Assembly: GCA_018266575.1 (NCBI GenBank)
Contig: JAFEAE010000025.1
Span: 120,714-184,713, forward strand
DNA: 64,000 nt
Reading direction: 5' to 3'
Origin: Bacteroidota bacterium
GTDB taxonomy: Bacteria; Bacteroidota; Bacteroidia; Chitinophagales; Chitinophagaceae
Shown here: in pieces, positions 44,614 through 53,193 of the stretch
Position numbering within the stretch: the stretch's first letter is position 1
How the letters are laid out: every line of letters begins with the position of its first letter
The notes under the pieces: generated by a model
The model's database searches: none
The model's input: only the letters and a program-made list of their open reading frames with translations
What the model was told of the DNA's origin: nothing
Program-made: the position numbers and the translations under genes

Positions 44614-44666
44614 ACAGCTATTTTGCTGTATAAAAATACGATTAATGAATGTTTTGAAAGAAGTGT

Positions 44667-45041
44667 TTATTTTTTTGGTTTCTCAACAGGCTTGGGTTTG
44701 TACATCTCATTTCGTTGCTTATTTGCATAAGCAGAAAGGCTATCAAATAGCGGTTTGGCAAGATCTGGCCGGCTTAGATAAAACTCATAGCTTCTATTGA
44801 ATTGATCTTTTGTAATATGATGAATTGCAAAAACCTCCTGGTATAATTTCATTGTTTCGCGGCCAACATTAATTTTCAATGAATCTTTAAGAAGATATTC
44901 CTTTGAATATTGTTCTGCCTCAATAACATCCCATAAGATAATTTTCATGGAATCCCTTTGAATAATATCAGAAGGGACGCTGTCTTTATCAACACAACCA
45001 ATCAGCGAAAGAAAAAAGAAAAAGAAAAAAATCCTCGTCAT
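44667..45041 (-). CDS. DUF4296 family lipoprotein
   Basis: 124 residues. A Phe-rich signal (MTRIFFFFFFLSLIGC) has the lipobox LIGC at Cys16. The body matches the Bacteroidota-specific DUF4296 pattern (DVIEAEQYSKEYLLKD, then FNRSYEFYLSRPD), and the tail is Lys/Pro-rich. Its start overlaps the end of porD by 4 nt, so it is probably cotranslated. The function is unknown; its position next to porD hints at an envelope or T9SS role. Confidence 0.82.
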   Translation of the reverse strand: MTRIFFFFFFLSLIGCVDKDSVPSDIIQRDSMKIILWDVIEAEQYSKEYLLKDSLKINVGRETMKLYQEVFAIHHITKDQFNRSYEFYLSRPDLAKPLFDSLSAYANKQRNEMYKPKPVEKPKK

Positions 45042-45961
45042 TGCAGGTCTTGTTTATACAAATTGATATTGCCGATATCCATTTTTGTCAGCAGGTCGAG
45101 CGCCCTGCTTTTTTCATCAGGTGTGCCTTTCTTGAAAATTTTAGAAATTTCATTTGCCTTGCTCTGGAAAAAGAACTGAAGGATCATCGTGTTCGGTGTT
45201 TCCGTGTTTACTGTGTTTAACTGATTTAAAGCATTTAATACTGCTGTTCTTCCGTCTGTTTCTTTGTCGTACATCTGATCCAAACCAAGCCTGTAATAAT
45301 TGTAGAACGCATCATGAATGAGGGTGTATTTACTGTTGGTTAAATTTTCCATCAGCCAATAGCGGTTCCGTACTCCGTCAAAAGCTTTCCATCCGACAAT
45401 GTTGGATCCTTCCGGTGCATTGTCAACAATATTCTGCGCTTTTTGAAAATACGGATCACCACCTCGCAACGAAAATGAATCAAAATCCAGGCCCAATATT
45501 GTGTAAATATAGTATGCAAAAACTGCAGTCAGGTTTGCGGCAAATGGTTCTGAGCCCTGCACCCTTGTTTCAACAAAATCCATCGGCTGAAATTCAACAT
45601 ACCTAAATATCACGTTTTCATCAATCATATTGATCAACGGACTTGAATAAGAAGAATTGAAAACAGGACGGGCTGCCTGAACGGTAAGCGCAGCCTGAAA
45701 TTCATTATTATCGAGCGCTTGTGAAATATTTAATGAAAAATTGCACACAATCCTTTCATTCTGTTGAAAGGTTTCGTTAGTCCATTTTCTGTTATTTACA
45801 AATGTGATCAACGCTGCCTGCAGAGTTTGAAAAATTTTATGATCGACAGAAGACGGAACACGGTTAGCCAATACCGTTATATTAGCCTGAAGCTCCTGTG
45901 CTTGTACTATTGTGCGTAAACACAACGTGCAAACCAATAAGAATACGATTAATTTACGCAT
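45038..45961 (-). CDS. porD: DUF4835 protein (type IX secretion protein PorD)
   Basis: 307 residues with a signal peptide (1-21) and the DUF4835 sequence pattern (ANRVPSSVDHKIFQTLQAAL, YIYTILGLDFDSFSLRGGD). In the family this periplasmic or outer-membrane-associated protein is a T9SS component. Its ATG overlaps the end of coaBC by 8 nt, completing the conserved order bamD-rpoZ-coaBC-porD. Together with sprA it indicates a functional T9SS. Confidence 0.88.
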   Translation of the reverse strand: MRKLIVFLLVCTLCLRTIVQAQELQANITVLANRVPSSVDHKIFQTLQAALITFVNNRKWTNETFQQNERIVCNFSLNISQALDNNEFQAALTVQAARPVFNSSYSSPLINMIDENVIFRYVEFQPMDFVETRVQGSEPFAANLTAVFAYYIYTILGLDFDSFSLRGGDPYFQKAQNIVDNAPEGSNIVGWKAFDGVRNRYWLMENLTNSKYTLIHDAFYNYYRLGLDQMYDKETDGRTAVLNALNQLNTVNTETPNTMILQFFFQSKANEISKIFKKGTPDEKSRALDLLTKMDIGNINLYKQDLQ

Positions 45962-47150
45962 ACAGCATGTTTACAATTCTATCAACGATATCTTTTGCAA
46001 CTTGTTGTTTGGGTTTGGTATCGTAATGTAGTTCATTACCGTTTTTCTCGAAAATGGTTATCTTATTAGTGTTGTACCCAAAACCAGCGCCAGCATCATT
46101 AAGCGAATTAAGTACAATCATATCTGCATTCTTTGCTTTCAGTTTCTCAAGTGCATATTGTTTCTCGTTAGATTTTTCCAGGGCAAACCCTACCAAGACC
46201 TGGCTCTTCTTTTTTTGTGTGCCGAGGGTTTTGAGGATGTCTTTTGTTTTTACGAGTTCTATTGTAAATACATCTTTACCTTTTTTGATTTTCTCATTCG
46301 ACTTTTCTACCGGTGTGTAATCTGCAACTGCAGCCGACATGATTGCAATATCCACATCTTTGAAAACATCATTACATGCATTATACATTTCTTCTGCTGA
46401 TTCAACTGAGATTGCTTTTATATGTGGATTATCTACCTGTAAAGAATTTGGACCCGCAACAAGATGTACTTCTGCTCCACGGAGTGCTAATTCTTCAGCA
46501 ATGGCAAAACCCATTTTTCCGGAAGAATGATTGCCAATAAAACGCACCGGGTCTATAGCTTCATAAGTTGGGCCAGCTGTTACTAATGCCTTTTTACCTT
46601 CAAGGTCTTTTTTCAAAAAAAAAATCGTTTCAATAAACTGAATGATTGTTTCTGGCTCGGCCATTCTTCCATCGCCAAATAAACCACTTGCCAATTCGCC
46701 TTTTTCTACAGGAATAATTTTATTACCAAATGTTTCTATTTTTTGGAGGTTGGCTTTTGTAGAAGGATGTTTCCACATATCTTCATCCATCGCAGGTGCA
46801 ACAGCCACAGGGCATGTTGCGGATAAATATACAGCAAGCAATAAATTATCGCATAACCCATTTGCCATTTTAGCAAGCGTATTACAGCTCAACGGCGCAA
46901 TGATCATCACATCTGCCCATCTTCCAAGCATTACATGATTTGCCCATGAATTTTCGTCAGATAAATCAGTAAGTACAGGGTTCTTTGAAATAGTAGAAAG
47001 AGAAAGTGGTGTGACAAAATCTTTTGCTGATGGGGTCAGAATTATTTTTACTTCAGCTCCTGCCTTTATCAATAACCTCGTAAGCAAAATAGATTTATAA
47101 GCAGCTATACTTCCTGAAACCCCAATCAGTATTTTTTTTCCCTGCAACAT
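45954..47150 (-). CDS. coaBC: Phosphopantothenoylcysteine decarboxylase / phosphopantothenate-cysteine ligase
   Basis: 398 residues, a bifunctional coenzyme A synthesis enzyme. The N-terminal flavoprotein (CoaC) domain shows GVSGSIAAYKS, the active-site region PLSCNTLAKMANGLCDNLL and PAMDEDMW. The C-terminal CoaB domain shows TAGPTYEAIDPVRFIGNHSSG, MSAAVADYTP and the KxKK substrate Lys (KIKKGKD). The length is normal and no domain is missing. Confidence 0.96.
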   Translation of the reverse strand: MLQGKKILIGVSGSIAAYKSILLTRLLIKAGAEVKIILTPSAKDFVTPLSLSTISKNPVLTDLSDENSWANHVMLGRWADVMIIAPLSCNTLAKMANGLCDNLLLAVYLSATCPVAVAPAMDEDMWKHPSTKANLQKIETFGNKIIPVEKGELASGLFGDGRMAEPETIIQFIETIFFLKKDLEGKKALVTAGPTYEAIDPVRFIGNHSSGKMGFAIAEELALRGAEVHLVAGPNSLQVDNPHIKAISVESAEEMYNACNDVFKDVDIAIMSAAVADYTPVEKSNEKIKKGKDVFTIELVKTKDILKTLGTQKKKSQVLVGFALEKSNEKQYALEKLKAKNADMIVLNSLNDAGAGFGYNTNKITIFEKNGNELHYDTKPKQQVAKDIVDRIVNMLYA

Positions 47151-47209
47151 GATAATAAAATTATGCCTTTTACCTGTGCAATAGTTTTAAAAAAGATACA
47201 AATAAAATA

Positions 47210-47231
47210 CGGCAGCTTTTAGTAGCTGCCG
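47210..47231 (-). terminator. Hairpin terminator after rpoZ
   Basis: 8-bp stem CGGCAGCT / AGCTGCCG, 6-nt loop, followed on the minus strand by TATTTTATTTG. Suggests bamD-rpoZ can end before coaBC. Confidence 0.78.
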
Positions 47232-47259
47232 CATATACTATATTTGAAAAGAGAGATGA

Positions 47260-47601
47260 TTAGCTGAATAAATCATCTTCATTTTTACGATAGTAAATTT
47301 TTTCATCCATGAACTCCTGTGTTGCTAACAAGGCAGAATTCGGCATTCTTTCATAAGCTTTTGAAATTTCGATCTGCTCTTTATTTTCGTGGATTTCTTC
47401 AAGACTGTCTGTATGAGTAGCAAATTCCTCCAGCTTATTATGCAATTCTTCTTTCAAAGAAATATTTATCTGGTTTGCCCTTTTTGCAATGATGGCAATG
47501 GACTCATACAGGTTTCCTGTCTTTGCTTTTATATCAGTAAGGTTTTTTGTCTCTACGACATTTGTGGTGTTGGCATTAACCTGCCTTCTTAGCCGACTCA
47601 T
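47260..47601 (-). CDS. rpoZ: RNA polymerase omega/Rpb6-like subunit
   Basis: 113 residues. The helical core TGNLYESIAIIAKRANQI is the omega/Rpb6 signature for this phylum, and the ALLATQEFMDEKIYYRKN region matches Bacteroidota homologues. It helps assemble the polymerase beta-prime subunit. Its start lies 26 nt inside the end of bamD, so the two genes are translated as a linked pair. Confidence 0.9.
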   Translation of the reverse strand: MSRLRRQVNANTTNVVETKNLTDIKAKTGNLYESIAIIAKRANQINISLKEELHNKLEEFATHTDSLEEIHENKEQIEISKAYERMPNSALLATQEFMDEKIYYRKNEDDLFS

Positions 47602-48442
47602 TTTTTATTGCTTTAAGATTATTTTGAGATAAAGTTAAGTAACTCTGAACTTCTTTAATCAATTTACTATCAGGGAAACGGTCAGTAAAATCATTACAAT
47701 CTGAGACCACTTGCAAAAAACGCTCTTCTTTTCTTTCTTCAATACTCAAATTCGCATATTGATAATCAGATTTTATTACAAAAAGTTTATACTCATCGCT
47801 TTTTTCAGAATCAGGATAAGTATTTATTAATGTATTGAACGTAATTGAAGATGCCTTAAAATAACCCAGGTTGTAATATAATTCTGCACTCTTAAAATCT
47901 TTCAATTCGAGTTTTGCCCTGCATTTGTCAATTATTTCTGTTGCATCTTTTATTTTAGGAGAACCCGGATGCGTATTAATAAACGCTTGCATAAACCCTA
48001 TTGTCTTAGTGGTATTCGTCTGATCCAGTTCAGCCTTTGGTGATTGCTTGAAAAAGGTGAACGCTCTCATATAATCCATTTCCTCTGCCTTAGGGCTGTT
48101 AGGAAATACCTCTACAAAACCTTTAAACAGGTTTTCTGCATTAGGATAATCTTTTAAATAAAAAGAGCAAAAAGCAAACTTGTAATACAAATCTTCAAAC
48201 TGTGGGCTTCCTTTCAATACCGGGAAAAGTTGCTCATACAATTGCTGTGCATGGTTGTAATCTTTCTTTTCATAGTATTTATCTGCCATCTTTAACTGGT
48301 AGTCATAATCCTTGCTTTTGAGCACTTTAGCGAATCCGCCTCCGGTACCCTGAAATAAACCAAATCCTGTTTTGGCCTTATTCAAAAACGAGCAGGATGA
48401 AAGTAAAAAACCACTAATTAAAACAGCAAATAGTAATCTCAT
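47576..48442 (-). CDS. bamD: Outer-membrane assembly lipoprotein BamD
   Basis: 288 residues from ATG 48442 (MRLLFAVLISGFLL). The alternative start at 48454 lies inside the -7 promoter box, so it is rejected. Lipobox LLSSC, then TPR-like repeats (KMADKYYEKKDYNHAQQLYE, KDYPNAENLFKGFVEVFP and others) across residues about 50-250. BamD recruits BamA in the BAM complex. The gene heads bamD-rpoZ-coaBC-porD. Confidence 0.93.
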   Translation of the reverse strand: MRLLFAVLISGFLLSSCSFLNKAKTGFGLFQGTGGGFAKVLKSKDYDYQLKMADKYYEKKDYNHAQQLYEQLFPVLKGSPQFEDLYYKFAFCSFYLKDYPNAENLFKGFVEVFPNSPKAEEMDYMRAFTFFKQSPKAELDQTNTTKTIGFMQAFINTHPGSPKIKDATEIIDKCRAKLELKDFKSAELYYNLGYFKASSITFNTLINTYPDSEKSDEYKLFVIKSDYQYANLSIEERKEERFLQVVSDCNDFTDRFPDSKLIKEVQSYLTLSQNNLKAIKNESAKKAG

Positions 48443-48451
48443 AAAGGCGTG

Positions 48452-48459
48452 CAAAGTTA
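48452..48459 (-). promoter_or_regulatory. Candidate -7 box (TAACTTTG) for bamD
   Basis: Exact TAnnTTTG on the minus strand, 9 nt before ATG 48442. It decides against the longer start. No clear TTG at the -33 spacing was found. Confidence 0.5.
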
Positions 48460-48526
48460 ATGCTTTTGGGCAAATATGAAAGTATTTAGTTCGAGCCCCA
48501 AAAAAAGTAAGTTAATGATTGCATAA

Positions 48527-48553
48527 AAAACCCTCCGTGTTGCGGAGGGTTTT
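48527..48553 (-). terminator. Hairpin terminator of the OmpA-family gene
   Basis: 11-bp stem AAAACCCTCCG / CGGAGGGTTTT with a short loop and a T run on the minus strand, 21 nt after the stop. Confidence 0.88.
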
Positions 48554-48574
48554 ATCTATTAAGCTAATGAGCTA

Positions 48575-50236
48575 TTATTTCTTCTTTCTTAAGTTCGGAT
48601 GTGGAGCAGGAACCGTGTTTGGTCCTTCTTCACCAGTGCCATCTTTAAGATCGATAGTGTTTTCGTCACCACCGCTTTGACCATAGCGGAAGATAAACCT
48701 ATCTTGGCTAACACCTTCTTTTTCAACCAAGTATTTAATTACTTCATTAACGCGGTCCCAGCTTAATTGTTGAGCAGCTTTGCTTGACTCGCCGTAACCG
48801 ATAACAGCTACTTTGCAATTAGGATTATTGCGCATTTTTTCAGCTATGCTCGCTAATAATGCTTTAGCATCTTTGCTTAATGTAACTGATTTGCCTTTGA
48901 AAGTAATGCTTGGTAAATCACCAATTGAGCACCTTCTGCTACGCAAATCCATAGTATCCAACATTGCCTTGATGTCTTTGCAGCACTGTGGTTCAGGGCA
49001 TTTACCTACACCATCAGCATCTACTGGCTGACACTGAGTTGGAGTGATTAATTCTTTGTCTTTGCAATCAGGAACTCCATCGCCATCTGTATCGCGGCTT
49101 ACACCGTGAGTATCAACAGGGCATCCTTTCGGAGTATTTGGCTCAAGATCGAATTGGTCAGTAACACCGTCACCATCAGCATCATCCAAAACAGGTTTTG
49201 GAAGTTTCATGTGGCGAGGGGCGTTGATTTCGCTGTAAGCGTAATCCAAAGGATTAAGCCACCATAAAGGTTCAACTGCTTTTTTACCAATGTTATAATT
49301 CAAACCAAGAGAAAGGAATCCGTAAGAATCAAAATCCCTTGTTTGAGCAGGGCTTGTTGATGTACCTGGGTTATAATTTGATTGCCATTGCTGGCCATCA
49401 ATCAAATCAGATTTTGTAATTGTGTGTTTATATTCAAGAGCTATATTAAACTTGTTATTAAGCTTAAATTGAGCGCCAGCACCAACTACACCTACAAATA
49501 TCAAAGGTGCACCGCCTAAAGTAGGTTGGCCCGGATCTCTTTCAGCCATTGTTTCAAAAGTCTTATCCATTCCTGCTTTAAGGGCTTTCTTAATATCTTT
49601 TCTGTTGCTGTAAACAGGGTTTTGAGTAATACTATTGTAAAGAGTTGTATATGGTTGCCCACTAGCATCAAGTGCATTATAGAAAGTACTATAAGTTGCT
49701 GCTCCAAAGCCACCAAAAAGATAGGCTGCAAAACCAGTTTTCGCCTTATGAAAACGAATATTATTTAGCGTTACAACACCTTGCAATGATAATTCATGAA
49801 CAGTTGACCTGTAATTGTAATATACAGGAGAGGTCGCCGGTGAATAATATTTGTTTAAAACAGGGTTATTAACATAACCATCTGATGGTTGGAAATTCAA
49901 TCCTTTTAATCTTAACCAATCATATTCAGCGCGTAATGAGAAAACATAACCAAGCGCTTTTCTTACATGAAATCCGAAGCCACCTGTTGGGCCCCAATAT
50001 CTTACATCTGTAGAACCAAAGGGTAAACCTCCTTTAACGCCAATTTCCCATTCGTTACGTGGCTTAGCTGGAAAAGGGTATGCATTGTTAAGAAATTCAT
50101 TGTGTTGCGGTAATCTTTTTGCCGGTATCAAAGAAGAGTCACGGATGTCGTAACTACCGACACTTTCTTGGGCGAACAAACCTGCCGAAAACAGGCTCAT
50201 TAAGCCAATAAACAATACGTACTTTTTACTTGCCAT
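48575..50236 (-). CDS. OmpA-family outer-membrane protein with thrombospondin type 3 repeats
   Basis: 553 residues. Signal peptide (1-22, ending SAGLFAQ); an N-terminal beta-barrel (about 60-330) with aromatic strand ends (SYGFLSLGLNYNIGKKA); Ca-binding TSP3 repeats (DADGDGVTDQFDLEPN and DTDGDGVPDCKDKE) at about 355-395; a C-terminal OmpA peptidoglycan-binding domain from about 440 (CKVAVIGYGESSKAAQQLSW). This is the standard Bacteroidota major porin-like layout, linking outer membrane to cell wall. It has its own terminator and is monocistronic. Confidence 0.93.
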   Translation of the reverse strand: MASKKYVLFIGLMSLFSAGLFAQESVGSYDIRDSSLIPAKRLPQHNEFLNNAYPFPAKPRNEWEIGVKGGLPFGSTDVRYWGPTGGFGFHVRKALGYVFSLRAEYDWLRLKGLNFQPSDGYVNNPVLNKYYSPATSPVYYNYRSTVHELSLQGVVTLNNIRFHKAKTGFAAYLFGGFGAATYSTFYNALDASGQPYTTLYNSITQNPVYSNRKDIKKALKAGMDKTFETMAERDPGQPTLGGAPLIFVGVVGAGAQFKLNNKFNIALEYKHTITKSDLIDGQQWQSNYNPGTSTSPAQTRDFDSYGFLSLGLNYNIGKKAVEPLWWLNPLDYAYSEINAPRHMKLPKPVLDDADGDGVTDQFDLEPNTPKGCPVDTHGVSRDTDGDGVPDCKDKELITPTQCQPVDADGVGKCPEPQCCKDIKAMLDTMDLRSRRCSIGDLPSITFKGKSVTLSKDAKALLASIAEKMRNNPNCKVAVIGYGESSKAAQQLSWDRVNEVIKYLVEKEGVSQDRFIFRYGQSGGDENTIDLKDGTGEEGPNTVPAPHPNLRKKK

Positions 50237-50389
50237 AACTGAAGTTTATGTGAATGAATGAATTAAACGCTGTTAAATTATTTGCAAAAATATCAATTGA
50301 TGAGTAAATACCAAATTTTTTTGCAAATCCAGCTTATCAATTTTGTTATTACTCAATTACGCTTAGAGACAATAAGGAGATTGAATTAG

Positions 50390-51406
50390 ATGCATTACCG
50401 AAAAATATTTCAAAGTAGTAATTTGCCTACTTTTAACATTCTCATGCAACAAGCGCAAGCAATACTAAAGGATGAATTGGATCTTTTTGAAAAAAAATTC
50501 AAGGAAGCAGTAAAGAGCCAAACGCCTTTACTGGACAGGATTATGCGGTTTATTGTAAACAGAAAAGGCAAACAGCTCAGGCCCATGTTCGTTTTATTGT
50601 CTGCAAAACTATGCGGTCCTGTTAATGAATCAACTTATCGTGCTGCATCATTGGTGGAGTTGTTGCACACCGCATCATTAGTACACGATGACGTTGTCGA
50701 TGAGTCTTTGGAGCGTAGAGGTTTTTTTTCCACCTACGCATTATGGAAAACAAAAATATCCGTCCTGGTAGGTGATTATTTATTTGCAAAAGGGATGTTG
50801 CTGGCACTTGACCACAATGATTTCCGCATCCTTCAACTTCTCTCCGATCCCGTCAGGCGAATGAGTGAAGGCGAGCTGCTGCAAATTGAAAAGGCCAGGT
50901 CATTGAATATTACCGAAGAAGTTTATTTTGAAATCATAAAAAACAAAACAGCGTCACTACTTGCTTCTTCGTGTGCCGCAGGGGCTTATTCAACTTGTTC
51001 GGACGAAATACTAACAGGTAAGCTCAAACGCTTTGGTGAAAATGTAGGTATAGCTTTTCAAATCAAAGACGACCTTTTTGACTATGGGAATCAATCAGTA
51101 GGTAAACCTACCGGAAATGATATTAAGGAAAAAAAACTAACCCTACCTCTGATTTATACATTGAACAAATGTGATAAAGCAACTAAAAGAGAGCTGATTT
51201 ATATTATTAAGAACGAAAATAAAGACCCTAAAAAAATACAAAAGGTAATTAGCAAAGTGATCGAATCAGGAGGGATAGATTATGCCACAAAAAAAATGTA
51301 CGAATACCGGGATCAGGCATTGAAAATTTTGTATGAATTCGAAGAGACCGAAACCCGCAACGGATTGGAAGAATTAGTACGTTTCACAACAGACAGAAAA
51401 TATTAG
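50390..51406 (+). CDS. Polyprenyl diphosphate synthase (trans-isoprenyl, long chain)
   Basis: 338 residues. The first Asp-rich motif is in SLVHDDVVDESLERRG and the second in FQIKDDLFDYG; GKQLRPMFVLLSAKLCG binds IPP. Long-chain synthases of this type supply the quinone side chain, here probably for menaquinone, in line with mqnB and mqnD in this window. The first ATG (50390) is used; an internal ATG at 50444 would also give a family-like start. recJ follows after 31 nt. Confidence 0.93.
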   Translation: MHYRKIFQSSNLPTFNILMQQAQAILKDELDLFEKKFKEAVKSQTPLLDRIMRFIVNRKGKQLRPMFVLLSAKLCGPVNESTYRAASLVELLHTASLVHDDVVDESLERRGFFSTYALWKTKISVLVGDYLFAKGMLLALDHNDFRILQLLSDPVRRMSEGELLQIEKARSLNITEEVYFEIIKNKTASLLASSCAAGAYSTCSDEILTGKLKRFGENVGIAFQIKDDLFDYGNQSVGKPTGNDIKEKKLTLPLIYTLNKCDKATKRELIYIIKNENKDPKKIQKVISKVIESGGIDYATKKMYEYRDQALKILYEFEETETRNGLEELVRFTTDRKY

Positions 51407-51437
51407 TTATTGATCCAGTATAAACAGACCATTATCT

Positions 51438-53144
51438 ATGGAAAAAAGATGGAATATTATACAACCAGACACAACAAAAACCGCAGAGCTTTATTCTTCC
51501 CTAAAAATAAATGCAGCGATATGCAATATTTTGGTTCAGCGCAATATCGACACATTTGAAAAAGCAAAACAATTTTTTCGCCCGCAACTAAACGAATTAC
51601 ATGACCCATGGTTGATGAAAGATATGGATAAAGCTGTCGAACGGATCTTATCTGCATTCAACAAAAAAGAAAAAATATTGGTATTTGGCGATTACGATGT
51701 TGACGGAACTACTTCAGTAGCCTGCATGTTCAGCTTCCTTAAGAAAAATTACGACCCGGAGCTTATTGATTTTTACATACCCCATCGGTACCGTGAGGGT
51801 TATGGTGTTTCAAAACTGGGGATTGATTTTGCTAATGAAAACAGCTTCACTCTTATTATTTCCCTGGATTGCGGTGTGAAATCTATTGACCTTATCGGTT
51901 ATGCCAAAACGTTAGGAATTGATTTTATTGTGTGCGACCATCATCTTCCCGATGCAGAACTTCCGCCCGCAATTGCTATTCTTAATCCAAAACAACATGA
52001 TTGCACTTATCCTTACAAAGAATTATGCGGTTGTGGCGTCGGCTTTAAATTGATAACAGCAATTGCTCAGCGATTAGGCATTAACGTTAGTGAGCCTTTT
52101 GAATACCTTGACCTCGTTGCGACAGCTATAGCCGCAGATATCGTTCCGATGAACGGCGAAAACCGTGTGCTTGCCTATTATGGTTTAAAAAAAGCAAATG
52201 AAAACCCCAATAATGGGATCAAGGCATTATCATATTTAAGCGGATTAAAAAAAGAATTGCATATCCATAATCTTGTTTTCATGATCGCACCTCGCGTAAA
52301 TGCTGCAGGAAGAATGGATGATGCAACAAAAGCTGTGCAAATGTTTATTGCAGATACTTATGAAGAAGCTTTGCGCTACGCTGAACTTTTACATTCTGAT
52401 AATACGGACAGAAAAGAGGCTGATATTAATATCACAGAAGAAGCGCTTGCCATTATAGAAGCAGATGAAGAATTGATAAACCGTAAATCAACTGTTGTTT
52501 TTCAACCCCACTGGCATAAAGGTGTCGTTGGCATTGTTGCGTCACGCCTCATAGAAAAATACTATCGCCCTACTGTTGTACTTACCAAAAGCGGTGAAAT
52601 ACTTGCCGGCAGTGCAAGAAGTGTACGTGGTTTTAATTTATACGAAGCCATTCATGCGTGCCGGGAAAACTTATTAGGATATGGCGGCCATTTCGCTGCG
52701 GCAGGTATGACTCTTTTGCCCGAACAGGTTGAAGCATTCAGTTCCAGATTTGAGGAAGTAGTTTCATCAACAATAGAACCGCATTTGCTGATCCCGGAAA
52801 TTATTATTGATGCAGAACTGAAATTTAAAGATATCAACAGCACATTTTACAATATCATCAACCAAATGGAACCATTCGGACCGGATAATATGCGTCCTGT
52901 TTTCATAGCCAGGAATACAACTGATACTGGCTATTCAAAAATTGTAAAGGAACATCATATCCGTTTTTCCCTACGGCAGGATAATATTGTTTTCAGCGGA
53001 ATAGGGTTTAATATAGCTGAGAAATTTTATTTGCTCCAGCTCAAAAGCCCTGTGGATGTTGTTTTTACCATAGATGAAAACGAATGGAATGACCAGAAAC
53101 ATCTTCAATTAAAAGTGATTGACTTCAGGTTGTCAGAAAAATAA
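51438..53144 (+). CDS. recJ: Single-stranded-DNA-specific exonuclease RecJ
   Basis: 568 residues, normal length. The DHH phosphoesterase motifs are intact: FGDYDVDGTTS, SLDCGVKS, CDHHLPDAELPP and the later GYGGHFAAAGMTL. A C-terminal OB-like domain is present (FTIDENEWNDQKHLQLKVID). RecJ degrades 5' single-stranded ends in recombination and repair. It probably shares a transcript with the polyprenyl synthase and ends at a strong bidirectional hairpin. Confidence 0.96.
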   Translation: MEKRWNIIQPDTTKTAELYSSLKINAAICNILVQRNIDTFEKAKQFFRPQLNELHDPWLMKDMDKAVERILSAFNKKEKILVFGDYDVDGTTSVACMFSFLKKNYDPELIDFYIPHRYREGYGVSKLGIDFANENSFTLIISLDCGVKSIDLIGYAKTLGIDFIVCDHHLPDAELPPAIAILNPKQHDCTYPYKELCGCGVGFKLITAIAQRLGINVSEPFEYLDLVATAIAADIVPMNGENRVLAYYGLKKANENPNNGIKALSYLSGLKKELHIHNLVFMIAPRVNAAGRMDDATKAVQMFIADTYEEALRYAELLHSDNTDRKEADINITEEALAIIEADEELINRKSTVVFQPHWHKGVVGIVASRLIEKYYRPTVVLTKSGEILAGSARSVRGFNLYEAIHACRENLLGYGGHFAAAGMTLLPEQVEAFSSRFEEVVSSTIEPHLLIPEIIIDAELKFKDINSTFYNIINQMEPFGPDNMRPVFIARNTTDTGYSKIVKEHHIRFSLRQDNIVFSGIGFNIAEKFYLLQLKSPVDVVFTIDENEWNDQKHLQLKVIDFRLSEK

Positions 53145-53173
53145 AATGAGGCATAAAATGTATGCCTCATTTT
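53143..53173. terminator. Bidirectional terminator between recJ and htpG
   Basis: Perfect 13-bp stem AAAATGAGGCATA / TATGCCTCATTTT with a 5-nt loop, overlapping the recJ stop codon, serving both convergent genes. Confidence 0.9.
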
Positions 53174-53193
53174 AAAAAAATATAAAAGAAGGT